Shown: piece by piece, positions 25,738 through 34,212 of the stretch
How the letters are laid out: each line of letters opens with the position of its first letter
Position numbering within the stretch: position 1 is the first letter of the stretch
Source: SAR202 cluster bacterium
GTDB lineage: Bacteria > Chloroflexota > Dehalococcoidia > Lucifugimonadales > Lucifugimonadaceae
Direction: 5' to 3'
Assembly: GCA_009392215.1 (NCBI GenBank)
Contig: VFGZ01000037.1
Coordinates: forward strand, 1-47,777
Length of the DNA: 47,777 nt
The notes under the pieces: generated by a model
The model's input: the letters and a program-made list of their open reading frames with translations, nothing else
What the model was told of the DNA's origin: nothing
Database searches by the model: none
Position numbers and translations under genes: made by a program

Positions 25738-27408
25738 ATGCATTTACTCGAGGTAATAAATCCCGTTGCACAACAACGCGGAGTTATCAACTCTATGAAC
25801 GCTAGCCCACGACCAGCATCACTAGACGGAAAAACCGTCGGACTCCTATGGAGCGGAACACATGGTGGTGACATTGCACTCAAGCGTGCAGGAGAGATGC
25901 TCCAAGAACGGTTTGATGACGTAACCGTAAATTTCTACACGGGTGGGAACTACCCAGCACCACCCCCAATCGTTAAACAAGCAGGAGAGGAGTGTGACGT
26001 CGTAATCGGCGCCACAGCAGACTGAGGGACCTGTGCGTCGTGGATGGTCCACGACATGATTGAGCTCGAGAAAGTCGGGCGACCGGCCGTAGCGTTAGTC
26101 TCCGGTAGATTCGAAGAAGACGCTGTAGCCAGTTCACGTGCTTTTGGCATGCCGGATCTCCAGTGGGTAATTGTCCCAAGGATCTACCGCAACCTACAGC
26201 CGGAATTGTGCATATCTCAAACTGAAGAGGCTATTGATGACCTCATAGGGTGTCTTACCAGTTCGATATCTGAACGTAACTCTGGTATCGATACAGTAAA
26301 CACACGCGTTTATGAAGGTGAAGACCGCCATGACGCGATCCTTAAGATGAACGAAGATTTCATTCTGGAGGATCTTGGTGATGGTTTATTACTCCACCCA
26401 CCAACTCGTGAGGCTGTCGATCAAATGCTCGCCGGAACCTGCCTTCCAGCTGATCATGTAGTTTGTGATATGCCGCCTGGTTTTGGTTTAGCTACTGTAG
26501 AAAAGATTGCCATTAATGCGGTGATGGCTGGAGCAAAACCTGAACATCTGCCTGTTGTCATCGCTGCAGTAAAAGGCATGTCCAAACTGCATAAAGACGG
26601 CGGTAAATCGCTTTTGATGTCCACCAGTCCTGAGGCGCCACTGCTTGTCGTAAATGGCCCTATTGGTGAAAAGATTGGACTCAATCCAAAATCTGCATTA
26701 GGCCCCGGCAGAGACAACCAGGTCAACACTATCGTGGGACGAGCGTTCGCGCTGTGTTTCCGAAATATTGGTTATTGGTACCCGGGCTTGATGGATATGG
26801 ATACTATTGGGACTACTCGCAAGTTCATCCAATGCGTTTCTGAAAACGAAAAGATGAGTCCCTGGGACCCGCTACACGTTGATCAAGGTTTCGATGCTGA
26901 TGAAAGTACTGTGACCATTTTCGTTACCAACGGAGAACTTGACCTGCAAGATCAAGGGAATCACACAGCGGAAGGATTACTACGCACACTGGCTTATGGC
27001 TGTGTCTTTGGAACCCGTAGTTTGCAAGGCGGTAAAGTTGGTATACGCGGTGGAGCAGAACGTTTAATTTTCATGCCCCCTGACGTTGCCCAGCCTGTAG
27101 GTACCCAGGGATTTTCAAAGCAAGCTGCCAAGGAGTTTATACATGAGAACGCTGTAGGCAGTTTTGGACACATGATCGAATACATGCCATTTGAACAGGA
27201 TGGTGGTGTTCGGGAGTCACGAGTTAGTGAAGATTGGCGATGGCTTGAACAACTTACGCACAAACAGCGACAAGAAATAACTATGAACATTATGGATTCA
27301 GCGGAAAATTGCCACATCGTAGTAGTAGGTGCCGATCGAGCAAAAACTGCTTGCTTCCCATCCAGCGATGGTCCATACACAGAAGGAATAGACCAGTATT
27401 TACCTTAA
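25738..27408 (+). CDS. UGSC-family selenoprotein with in-frame UGA (selenocysteine 96)
   Basis: Read through the TGA at 26023-26025, this frame encodes 556 residues. The N-terminal 95 residues and the C-terminal 460 keep one frame, one style and family similarity on both sides. The UGA falls in U96-G97-T98-C99, a CxxC-like redox motif matching the U-G-S-C motif of UGSC (seleno)proteins. A perfect 8-bp hairpin begins 11 nt after the UGA, where a bacterial SECIS should lie. The N-terminal domain has a Rossmann-like TVGLLWSGTHGGD segment (33-45). The C-terminal part is a large domain of unknown function. The reaction is unknown; a thiol/selenol redox step is likely. An Ldh_2 dehydrogenase gene follows. 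Confidence 0.88.
26023..26025 (+). other. In-frame UGA read as selenocysteine (Sec96)
   Basis: TGA lies between GCA GAC and GGG ACC TGT, giving A-D-U-G-T-C. The frame stays open for 460 more codons. Several Cys-containing members of the family would be expected to have TGC or TGT here. Confidence 0.85.
26037..26055 (+). promoter_or_regulatory. Bacterial SECIS element candidate
   Basis: GTCGTGGA (26037-26044) pairs perfectly with TCCACGAC (26048-26055) around a TGG loop. Opening the last A-T pair gives the loop ATGGT. The stem begins 11 nt after the UGA, and the loop lies 19 nt after it. Position and apical G residues fit bacterial SECIS hairpins bound by SelB. Confidence 0.78.
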
Positions 27409-27561
27409 CCAATGGAGATTTGCTCAAGGTAGATGTTTCTCAAATCAAAATCAATTCGTCACAAGCAGGCTCTATAAAACGATTATCACGTTGGAATTGT
27501 CGTGCCTTATTGAGAATGCTTGCCATAACACGTCATAGGAAACGAAAGAACATACAACCTA

Positions 27562-28647
27562 ATGCTCAAACACTTTTTAGTGCCTGAAGAAGACCAGGTA
27601 TTAGTTTCTGAAAAAACCGCACGAGCTGGAACACAGGCGGTTTTCGAAAAAATGGGTTTACCGTCGGAGGAAGCCAAGTCATGTGCAGATGTTCTAATCA
27701 CCAGTGATCTAAGGGGATGTGAGAGCCACGGGATTTCAAATATGCTGCGCGCCTATGTTGAAAGTTACAGCAATGGGTCTTACAACGCTCGCCCAAGCGT
27801 TAAAACACTGAGGGAATCGTCTGTAACAGCAACTTGGGATGGAGATCAAGGACTCGGATTGCACCTTGGTCCAAACGCAATGAACCTGGCAATAGAAAAA
27901 GCCCGAGAACATGGCATGGGTGCTGTCGCAGTTAAAAATACTGCTCACTTCGGAATGCTCGCATATTATGTTTTGCAAGCGATACAACAAGACATGATTG
28001 GAATGGCAATGGTTTCGGCAGGTGGTGGAGCAATGTTGCCAGTACACGGTGCCGAACCGGCATTCGGAACCCAGCCTATCGCGTGGGGCGCACCAGCAAA
28101 CAAAATGCCTCCCTTCGTATTTGATGTAGCGACCACACAAGTTGCGGCAAACAAGTTATTACTGACGCGACGAATAGGTTCTAAAATCGAACCCGGATGG
28201 ATCGCTAACCTTGATGGATCACCAATCATGGAAGCAGTTGACGTGCCGGAATTCGGGCAGTTCAAGATGCTGCCATTTGGTGGGATCAGAGAAAACGGCG
28301 GACACAAAGGATACGGATTTGCAGCAATAGCCGACATCATGTCGGGCATATTGTCAGGCAATGGTCCCGGATTTATTGCTGATAGAAGTTATTCATTCTT
28401 TGTCATGGCATTCAATGTTGACGCTTTCATTGATGTCGACGATTTCAAAGACGACATGGATAAACTGCTGCACAAACTCGCTAACACCAAACCCGCTCCC
28501 GGTCACGAAAGGGTTTTCTATGCAGGGCTACCAGAACATGAAGAAACTGAAATTCGCCAGAAAAACGGAATCCCATATCATCGAGAAGTCGTTGACTGGT
28601 TTAACTCTATAAACTCGGAATTAAATCTAGGAATATCAATGCCTTGA
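27562..28647 (+). CDS. Ldh_2 family (malate/L-lactate/ureidoglycolate-type) NAD(P)-dependent dehydrogenase
   Basis: This 361-residue protein is of the Ldh_2 (YlbC/ComC/AllD) family, which oxidises 2-hydroxy-acids with NAD(P) and has a fold unlike classical lactate dehydrogenases. Motifs include LRGCESHGISN (R51, SHG 55-57), the catalytic-type TAHFG (H129), FGTQPIAWG and the C-terminal GGHKGYGFA region. The substrate is not predictable. It starts 153 nt after the selenoprotein gene in the same direction, so the two may form one unit. Small dyads follow its stop codon. Confidence 0.92.
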   Translation: MLKHFLVPEEDQVLVSEKTARAGTQAVFEKMGLPSEEAKSCADVLITSDLRGCESHGISNMLRAYVESYSNGSYNARPSVKTLRESSVTATWDGDQGLGLHLGPNAMNLAIEKAREHGMGAVAVKNTAHFGMLAYYVLQAIQQDMIGMAMVSAGGGAMLPVHGAEPAFGTQPIAWGAPANKMPPFVFDVATTQVAANKLLLTRRIGSKIEPGWIANLDGSPIMEAVDVPEFGQFKMLPFGGIRENGGHKGYGFAAIADIMSGILSGNGPGFIADRSYSFFVMAFNVDAFIDVDDFKDDMDKLLHKLANTKPAPGHERVFYAGLPEHEETEIRQKNGIPYHREVVDWFNSINSELNLGISMP

Positions 28648-28687
28648 GATAAATCAAGATACGGTCAGTAAAGAAATAAGGACCGTA
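28643..28687 (+). terminator. Two short dyads after the Ldh_2 gene (weak terminator or operator)
   Basis: CTTGA (28643-28647) pairs with TCAAG (28654-28658), overlapping the stop codon. TACGGTC (28660-28666) pairs with GACCGTA (28681-28687). No U-run follows, so the terminator assignment is weak. Confidence 0.3.
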
Positions 28688-28764
28688 ACTTGTCCGATCT
28701 TCAAAATTAATGATTATGCTTAGCCGCCAACCAGCCTGAATTAGACGATTAAAGGATTGAACTT

Positions 28765-29049
28765 ATGTATGGAACTATATTCAACTTGAACGTTAAACCT
28801 GGTCATGAAGAAGCGTTATTAAAACTTATGGATGGAAACACTCCGAAGGGAGGAGTCGCATGGTTCCTAATGAAACCTGACGAACCTAATTCGGACTTGA
28901 TAGGGGTCGCTGTGTTTGAAAGTAAAGAAGCACATATAGCTAACGCAAGCAGCCCTGAACAAAATGAATCGTTCAAGCAACTAATGGAGCATCTTGAATC
29001 GGAACCAACTTGGACAGATGGAGAGTACATCCAGGGCGTGGTGATTTAG
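28765..29049 (+). CDS. Antibiotic biosynthesis monooxygenase-like (dimeric alpha/beta barrel) protein
   Basis: This 94-residue single-domain protein matches the ABM-like / dimeric alpha-beta barrel pattern. It has an N-terminal strand YGTIFNLNVKPGHEEALLKLM, a middle VAVFESKEAHIANASSPEQNE helix region and a final strand. Such proteins act as cofactor-free monooxygenases or as small ligand-binding proteins. The substrate is unknown. AAAGGA (28751-28756) precedes the ATG by 8 nt. A large 15-bp inverted repeat follows the gene. Confidence 0.75.
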   Translation: MYGTIFNLNVKPGHEEALLKLMDGNTPKGGVAWFLMKPDEPNSDLIGVAVFESKEAHIANASSPEQNESFKQLMEHLESEPTWTDGEYIQGVVI

Positions 29050-29074
29050 ATTAATATTTCTCTTGTAAACACCT

Positions 29075-29125
29075 TTATGGGTATTACTTAATTACATGCA
29101 AATACATGCAAAGTAATACCCATAA
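29075..29125. repeat. 15-bp perfect inverted repeat with two ACATGCA repeats in its loop
   Basis: TTATGGGTATTACTT (29075-29089) is the exact reverse complement of 29111-29125. The 21-nt loop (29090-29110) holds two direct copies of ACATGCA separated by only AAT. Neither side is followed by a T run, so a standard Rho-independent terminator is unlikely. It lies between the ABM-like and MBL-fold genes. Confidence 0.7.
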
Positions 29126-29167
29126 GCTTCACCGTGATACAACAAAACACAAATTGATCAAGAACCT

Positions 29168-29998
29168 ATGACACAGTCACAAACAATCGGAACCTACGAG
29201 ATCACAACAGTAATAGACACGTTACCAAGCCCTCGAGATCCCGGTCAGGTTTTCCAATCTATTCCATCAGAAGCATGGGACCCTTATCGATCGTTTGCGC
29301 TGGATGCGGAGGGTATGTGGGTAACAGAGTTCAAAAGTCATCTCATTCGATCTACGAATAAGAGAGGCCCCGTCATCCTGGTAGACTCTGGATCAGGGCC
29401 TACCGATGATGGCCAGGGTAAGTTGCTAGACAATCTAAATGGCCTCGGAGTTCAAGCGGCAGACGTTGATGTGGTGGTCACTACACATTGCCATGGCGAT
29501 CACATAGGCTGGAATGTTAGTTATAAAGATGGAAAACCAGAACTAACTTTCCCAAATGCGAAGCACTGGGTAGCAAAGAACGACTGGGATCATCACACCC
29601 AGGAAGCCAACTCAGATCCTGGGTTCGATAACTCCGTAAGGCCCCTTGAAGATCTAGGCGCTTTAAAACTAGTCGATGGTGCAGAAACAATTGCGCCCGG
29701 CATATCGACTCTCCCCATGAATGGGCACACCCCAGGACATCAAAACGTGCTCATCGAATCCGAAGGCAGCACCGGAGTGATTATCGGAGACCTGTTTCAC
29801 AATGTCGCGCAGGTGACTGAACAAACGTGGTGCCCTGTTTTCGATTGGAACACTGATATGTCCACCGAGTGTAGGCAGAACTTGCTTGGTCGTGCCATGA
29901 ACGAGCAATGGATTGTTTTTGCAGGCCACCTTCCAACGGGATCAAGTATTGGCCGAGTGATTGACGACAATGGCACATCCACCTGGCAACCTGTTTAA
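29168..29998 (+). CDS. MBL-fold metallo-hydrolase
   Basis: This 276-residue metallo-beta-lactamase-fold protein has the zinc motif THCHGDHIGWN (H107, H109, D111, H112). It has a MNGHTPGHQNVLIES segment for the third ligand and IIGDLFH for the bridging Asp. A final FAGHLP supplies the last His. This resembles the group that includes quorum-quenching lactonases and other hydrolases, but the substrate is unknown. No signal peptide is seen. The length is normal. The region upstream contains the 15-bp dyad, which may regulate or separate it from the ABM-like gene. Confidence 0.9.
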   Translation: MTQSQTIGTYEITTVIDTLPSPRDPGQVFQSIPSEAWDPYRSFALDAEGMWVTEFKSHLIRSTNKRGPVILVDSGSGPTDDGQGKLLDNLNGLGVQAADVDVVVTTHCHGDHIGWNVSYKDGKPELTFPNAKHWVAKNDWDHHTQEANSDPGFDNSVRPLEDLGALKLVDGAETIAPGISTLPMNGHTPGHQNVLIESEGSTGVIIGDLFHNVAQVTEQTWCPVFDWNTDMSTECRQNLLGRAMNEQWIVFAGHLPTGSSIGRVIDDNGTSTWQPV

Positions 29999-30047
29999 CT
30001 GACATCCTTGAAGACAGTTCAACTAAAGCAGAATCTCGATTGCGTTA

Positions 30048-31007
30048 TCATGCATCCAAGGGCAATTCCTGTCCCAATCCCGCATCCATAGCTTTTCTGT
30101 AAACGAAATTTGCTGCTGCAACGTCGGTGATGGCAACACCTTGTGATTCAAACAAAGTGATTTCTTGATCGGATTCACGACCTGTTATATGCCCGCAAAC
30201 AACATCAGACAATTCCCGAATCGCACTCCACATAACCCGGCCTCGCTCAATCGGAAACAGCAGATCTCCTGACTCAATCTGTGCATCTTCAATACTGTCA
30301 GCAACAATTCGATCTGCTTTTCGAATCACATTATCATCAACTTCTTGACGGATCCAGTGATTACTGCCAGCCGCGTTGATGTGCTGCCCTTCTTTGAGCC
30401 AATCACCTAAAAGCACAGGGGTCCTAGCAGTGGTCATGGTGATTATTATGTCCACATCGGTAACCGCTTCTTCTGCAGAACCTGCAACTAACGTTTGAGC
30501 CCCCAAAGAGTCGCCAATCTCATCGGCCATCTTTTGTGCGTTTTCTTCACTGACATCAAAAATTTTGGCTGACACTATATCCCTTACAGCACATACGCCT
30601 TCAATTTGGCCACGACTTTGAAAACCTGCACCTATGATCCCAACGGTCGATGAGTTCGCACGAGACATATGCTTCGTAGCTACACCAGTAACAGCCCCTG
30701 TTCTCAATTGTCCTATCCTAGGTCCTTGGACCATAGCCAAAAGGTCACCGTTGTTCGAGTCATACAACATCGTGGTAAAACGCGTTCCAGATCTAAAACT
30801 CGTATATGTTTTGAGACCAAAAACTTCACTGCCTGCAAGATACGCTGCCATCAAGTGATGAAAACCCCTTGGCATGCGAATTCTTGACCGTGGACGATTC
30901 CATACTTTACCGTCACCTGCTTGGTTGAATGCATCTTCCATCACGTCAACGCAATCACTCATCGACATGAGGTATTTAACGTCTGCGTCATTCAAAAACA
31001 GAGGCAT
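30048..31007 (-). CDS. Ornithine cyclodeaminase / mu-crystallin family protein
   Basis: This 319-residue NAD(P)-binding protein has the Rossmann motif VGIIGAGFQ (123-130) and a substrate-side LKTYTS segment (K66). A conserved LRTGAVTGVATKHMSR stretch is also present. Family members include ornithine cyclodeaminase, alanine dehydrogenase (Archaeal type), ketimine reductases and tauropine-type enzymes, so the reaction cannot be fixed. AGGAGA precedes the ATG by 5-6 nt, a strong SD. It is convergent with the MBL-fold gene (about 50 nt) and divergent from the enoyl-CoA hydratase gene. Confidence 0.88.
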   Translation of the reverse strand: MPLFLNDADVKYLMSMSDCVDVMEDAFNQAGDGKVWNRPRSRIRMPRGFHHLMAAYLAGSEVFGLKTYTSFRSGTRFTTMLYDSNNGDLLAMVQGPRIGQLRTGAVTGVATKHMSRANSSTVGIIGAGFQSRGQIEGVCAVRDIVSAKIFDVSEENAQKMADEIGDSLGAQTLVAGSAEEAVTDVDIIITMTTARTPVLLGDWLKEGQHINAAGSNHWIRQEVDDNVIRKADRIVADSIEDAQIESGDLLFPIERGRVMWSAIRELSDVVCGHITGRESDQEITLFESQGVAITDVAAANFVYRKAMDAGLGQELPLDA

Positions 31008-31253
31008 ATTTTTCTCCTAGTAACGAAAAAAATCCACTAAAGGTAGTCAGTGTCCAAAGCAAGATTACTGGATATTCGAACAGGGATTTACGAAATCAAA
31101 ACAGATCTCATGATAGTTCTAAAATTGAACTGTCTTATTTAATCCAAAATACTGTTCAATATAAGCGCAATATGCCGTAAAAACGCTGTTTAAACGCCAA
31201 CAATTAGTATGATCGCAAAATCCTATTCTAAATTCCAAAACTAGAGGTTCAAG

Positions 31254-32174
31254 TTGCCTATCAAATTCGAAAAAAAGAACCACATCGCCTATATAACGAT
31301 AAACAATCCTGATAAAGCCAACATCATGGATCGCGACACGAATAACGAACTCGATGCCGCGTGGCGAGAAATCTGGGAAGATTTAGACATTCGTGCCACG
31401 ATCCTAACTGGAGCTGGGGAGAAATATTTCTGTGCAGGACATAACATCCAGGTAAATCCCGACGTTACAGATGAAGAGCGAGAATTTTTACGTGCAGAAG
31501 ATGTGTTCTGGCCGCTAGCTGGTACAAGTAACGGCCAACGCCTAGGTGTTCATGGACAAATGGGAGATCACTTCCCAAGAATCTACAAACCCGTCATTGC
31601 AGCTGTAAACGGCTGGGCTGCAGGTGCTGGTTTCTACACACTGCTATCAACGGCAGATATTCGCATAGCCTCGGAAGAAAACGCAAGATTCAAGTTCGCT
31701 TTGCTCTCCAACGGATGGGTGGGTGGAGGACCAGGGGCAACATTGCTCACCAGGCAGATTAACTATGCAGATGCAATGCGCATACTTCTCACGGACGAGC
31801 CTTTTGATGCTGCAGAAGCCCTTCGCATTGGACTGGTGAACGAAGTTGTCCCGCATGATCAACTGATGGCTCGAGCCGAGGAAACAGCCGAGTTAATTGT
31901 TGCTAAACCTCCACTTGCCACGCGCATGATGAAAGAGTTCGTCATACGGTTCGGTGACACCCCCACAGACGAAGCCTGGCGGGTACAAACGCTGATGAAC
32001 ACACTGCTCACGCAACTGACTACAGACGGAGAAGAAGGTAGATTGGCGTTCCAGGAAAAACGTAAGCCCAATTTCACGGGAGGACTACGCAAGAAGGGAG
32101 AAGCCTTCGAAGAACTGACTGCAGAGCAAAGAGAACGAATCGACTACCTGAAACGTACCGGTGGAGCTGGATGA
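31254..32174 (+). CDS. Enoyl-CoA hydratase/isomerase family protein
   Basis: This 306-residue crotonase-fold protein starts at TTG 31254, with AGAGG about 6 nt upstream. Oxyanion-hole elements are visible: TGAGEKYFCAGHN (near residues 53-65) and AVNGWAAGAGF. The rest has the ARFKFALLSNGWVGGGPGATLL segment typical of the family. Crotonases act on acyl-CoA thioesters, mostly by hydration, isomerisation or hydrolysis. The exact reaction is not readable here. The gene is followed 61 nt later by a large alpha/beta hydrolase gene in the same direction. Nearby acyl-CoA genes support a fatty- or aromatic-acid catabolic role. Confidence 0.9.
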   Translation: MPIKFEKKNHIAYITINNPDKANIMDRDTNNELDAAWREIWEDLDIRATILTGAGEKYFCAGHNIQVNPDVTDEEREFLRAEDVFWPLAGTSNGQRLGVHGQMGDHFPRIYKPVIAAVNGWAAGAGFYTLLSTADIRIASEENARFKFALLSNGWVGGGPGATLLTRQINYADAMRILLTDEPFDAAEALRIGLVNEVVPHDQLMARAEETAELIVAKPPLATRMMKEFVIRFGDTPTDEAWRVQTLMNTLLTQLTTDGEEGRLAFQEKRKPNFTGGLRKKGEAFEELTAEQRERIDYLKRTGGAG

Positions 32175-32235
32175 TCCCTGCTCTAAACTGGCAATATCAA
32201 ATTCCATTTAAAAAGCTATTCATCTGAGGTGAGTT

Positions 32236-34197
32236 GTGGCGGTCATAGATTTCCGTATAGATAAAAGATTTTCGTACGCAAACGGATACGAATTTGGCAA
32301 TGTAGGTGCTTACGAGCAGATCGATGGCACTCTAACTTTTGGTGTTATTCCATCCTTAGATGCCAACAAATCCATTGTCGACCTCGACCTGGCACCAACC
32401 GATCGAGACGGCAAAGTTATATTCACTTCGGACTTTTCGATAATCAAGCCCGTTGATCCTGGTCGAGGATCCCAGGGTTTACTTGTTGAACTGCCAAATC
32501 GAGGTCGCCGTGGATTGGGAATCTTGAATAGAAGTGGGTCTGAGCCAAGTGGCAGTCCTGATCCAGGCGACGGTTTCCTGTTTGAACGTGGATTAACAGT
32601 AGCCTCGATCGGATGGCAGTGGGATGTGTACCAGAGCGATGTATTGATGGGGTTGAACCCACCATCAGCGGATCTATCAAAGGAATCTGATGTCGGTCAA
32701 ACTGTAGTCGAGATCAGACCCAACGAGATGGCCACAACGTGGTTGTTAGCAGATCGAGTGCATAAACCTCTCAAGGCCAAAAACATTTCAGACCCTAATG
32801 CCATCCTTTATGTAAAGGACTTTGAGGATGGCGAAGAAACCGCCATACCACGCAAGAACTGGAAGTTCGCTAAAGAAACACCTGATGGCGTTATGCCTAG
32901 CGACGAACACATATATCTAAACGGTGGTTTCGAGCCAGGTAAGTTCTACCAGATAGTCTACGAGACCATTGATGCTCCGATTGCAGGAAGCGGTCTCATC
33001 GCCCTGAGAGATGTGACATCTTTTCTCAGATACGAATCCGAACAATTGTTACCAGGTCTTGGTAATTTTAATCATGCGATCGGCTATGGAGTTTCACAGA
33101 CCGGACGCATGCTCAGGCACTTCCTGTACCTAGGTTTAAATGTCGATGAATCAGGAAGAAAAGTCTTCGATGGACTTCTTCCTCACGTGGCTGGCGGAAG
33201 AGTCGGTGCGTTCAATCACAGATTTGCACAACCCTCAAATCAATCGTATCCAAGCTTTGGGCACCAATTCCCATTCCATGACGAAGAACTCAAAGACCCT
33301 TTCACAGAAAAAAGTGATGGGCTACTAAAGAAACTAGCTGATAGCCATTCGAGACCAAAGGTCATGTACACGAACAGCTCTGCAGAATACTGGCGAGGTG
33401 ACGGATCATTAATACACACGGACCCCTCGGGTCTGAACGATATAGAGCATGCGGCAGAATTTGTACGGGTTTACCATTTCGCTGGCACACAACATGGATC
33501 AGGAACTCTGCCCCAATCTAACGAACCGGGAGCGGAAGGTGCATTTCCTATGTTCGCGCCAAACGTAATTGACTACTCCCCACTTTTGAGAGCTGCTTTT
33601 GTCAACTTGCAAAAATGGATCACGGACGGAATAGAGCCGCCTGATAGTAAGCATCCAAGAATCGACGATGGAACTGCGGTGGAAAGAGATGATGTCCTAA
33701 ACGTGTTCGATCAACTGCCTGAGCAAGTTACACCTGACAGATCAAAGCTCTGGGTCATGAGATCAATGGATCTAGGTGGACGATCTGAAAATGGAATCGG
33801 AGTATATCCAACAAAGGAATATGAACGATACACATGTCTCGTCTCATCGGTCGATATGGATGGAAACGAGCTCAGCGGAATCCGGCTTCCTGATCTGACT
33901 CAACCCGTTGCCACCCATTCAGGCTGGAATCTACGCCACCCAAAAACAGGAGCCCCTGATCAGCCTGTACCGATGATCGGTTTTTCAAGATGGTTCCCGC
34001 CAACCGAAACTGACCGATCCAGTACCGATGATCCGAGAGCTTCTATTGAAACCAGATATCTCGATCGCGATACATACACTAACCTGGTCACACAAGACGC
34101 TCAACAACTTTCAGATGATGGATACATACTGGAAAGCGACATCGACATAGTGGTAAAAAACGCGGTTGATAGGTACGACGTTGCCATAAGACTGTGA
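32236..34197 (+). CDS. Large alpha/beta hydrolase domain-containing protein (Abhydrolase_10-like)
   Basis: This 653-residue protein starts at GTG 32236, overlapped closely by the SD GAGGTGAG. A serine-hydrolase nucleophile is probable at S287 in GYGVSQTGRMLR. The N-terminal half contains GSQGLLVELPNRGRRGLG and a GWQWD segment, usual in the uncharacterised 'alpha/beta hydrolase domain' family found in marine and soil bacteria. No signal peptide was seen. A histidine-containing HFAGTQHGSG segment could supply the catalytic His. The substrate is unknown. It is convergent with the fused CoA-transferase gene, with about 15 nt between their stops. Confidence 0.82.
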   Translation: MAVIDFRIDKRFSYANGYEFGNVGAYEQIDGTLTFGVIPSLDANKSIVDLDLAPTDRDGKVIFTSDFSIIKPVDPGRGSQGLLVELPNRGRRGLGILNRSGSEPSGSPDPGDGFLFERGLTVASIGWQWDVYQSDVLMGLNPPSADLSKESDVGQTVVEIRPNEMATTWLLADRVHKPLKAKNISDPNAILYVKDFEDGEETAIPRKNWKFAKETPDGVMPSDEHIYLNGGFEPGKFYQIVYETIDAPIAGSGLIALRDVTSFLRYESEQLLPGLGNFNHAIGYGVSQTGRMLRHFLYLGLNVDESGRKVFDGLLPHVAGGRVGAFNHRFAQPSNQSYPSFGHQFPFHDEELKDPFTEKSDGLLKKLADSHSRPKVMYTNSSAEYWRGDGSLIHTDPSGLNDIEHAAEFVRVYHFAGTQHGSGTLPQSNEPGAEGAFPMFAPNVIDYSPLLRAAFVNLQKWITDGIEPPDSKHPRIDDGTAVERDDVLNVFDQLPEQVTPDRSKLWVMRSMDLGGRSENGIGVYPTKEYERYTCLVSSVDMDGNELSGIRLPDLTQPVATHSGWNLRHPKTGAPDQPVPMIGFSRWFPPTETDRSSTDDPRASIETRYLDRDTYTNLVTQDAQQLSDDGYILESDIDIVVKNAVDRYDVAIRL

Positions 34198-34212
34198 CAT
34201 GAACTAGATAGC

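Noticed and set aside
26044-27408. Separate short N-terminal gene (25738-26025) followed by a second gene starting at ATG 26044
   Set aside because: The two frames are the same frame, split only by a TGA in a U-G-T-C motif. The ATG at 26044 is part of the SECIS hairpin and has no SD.
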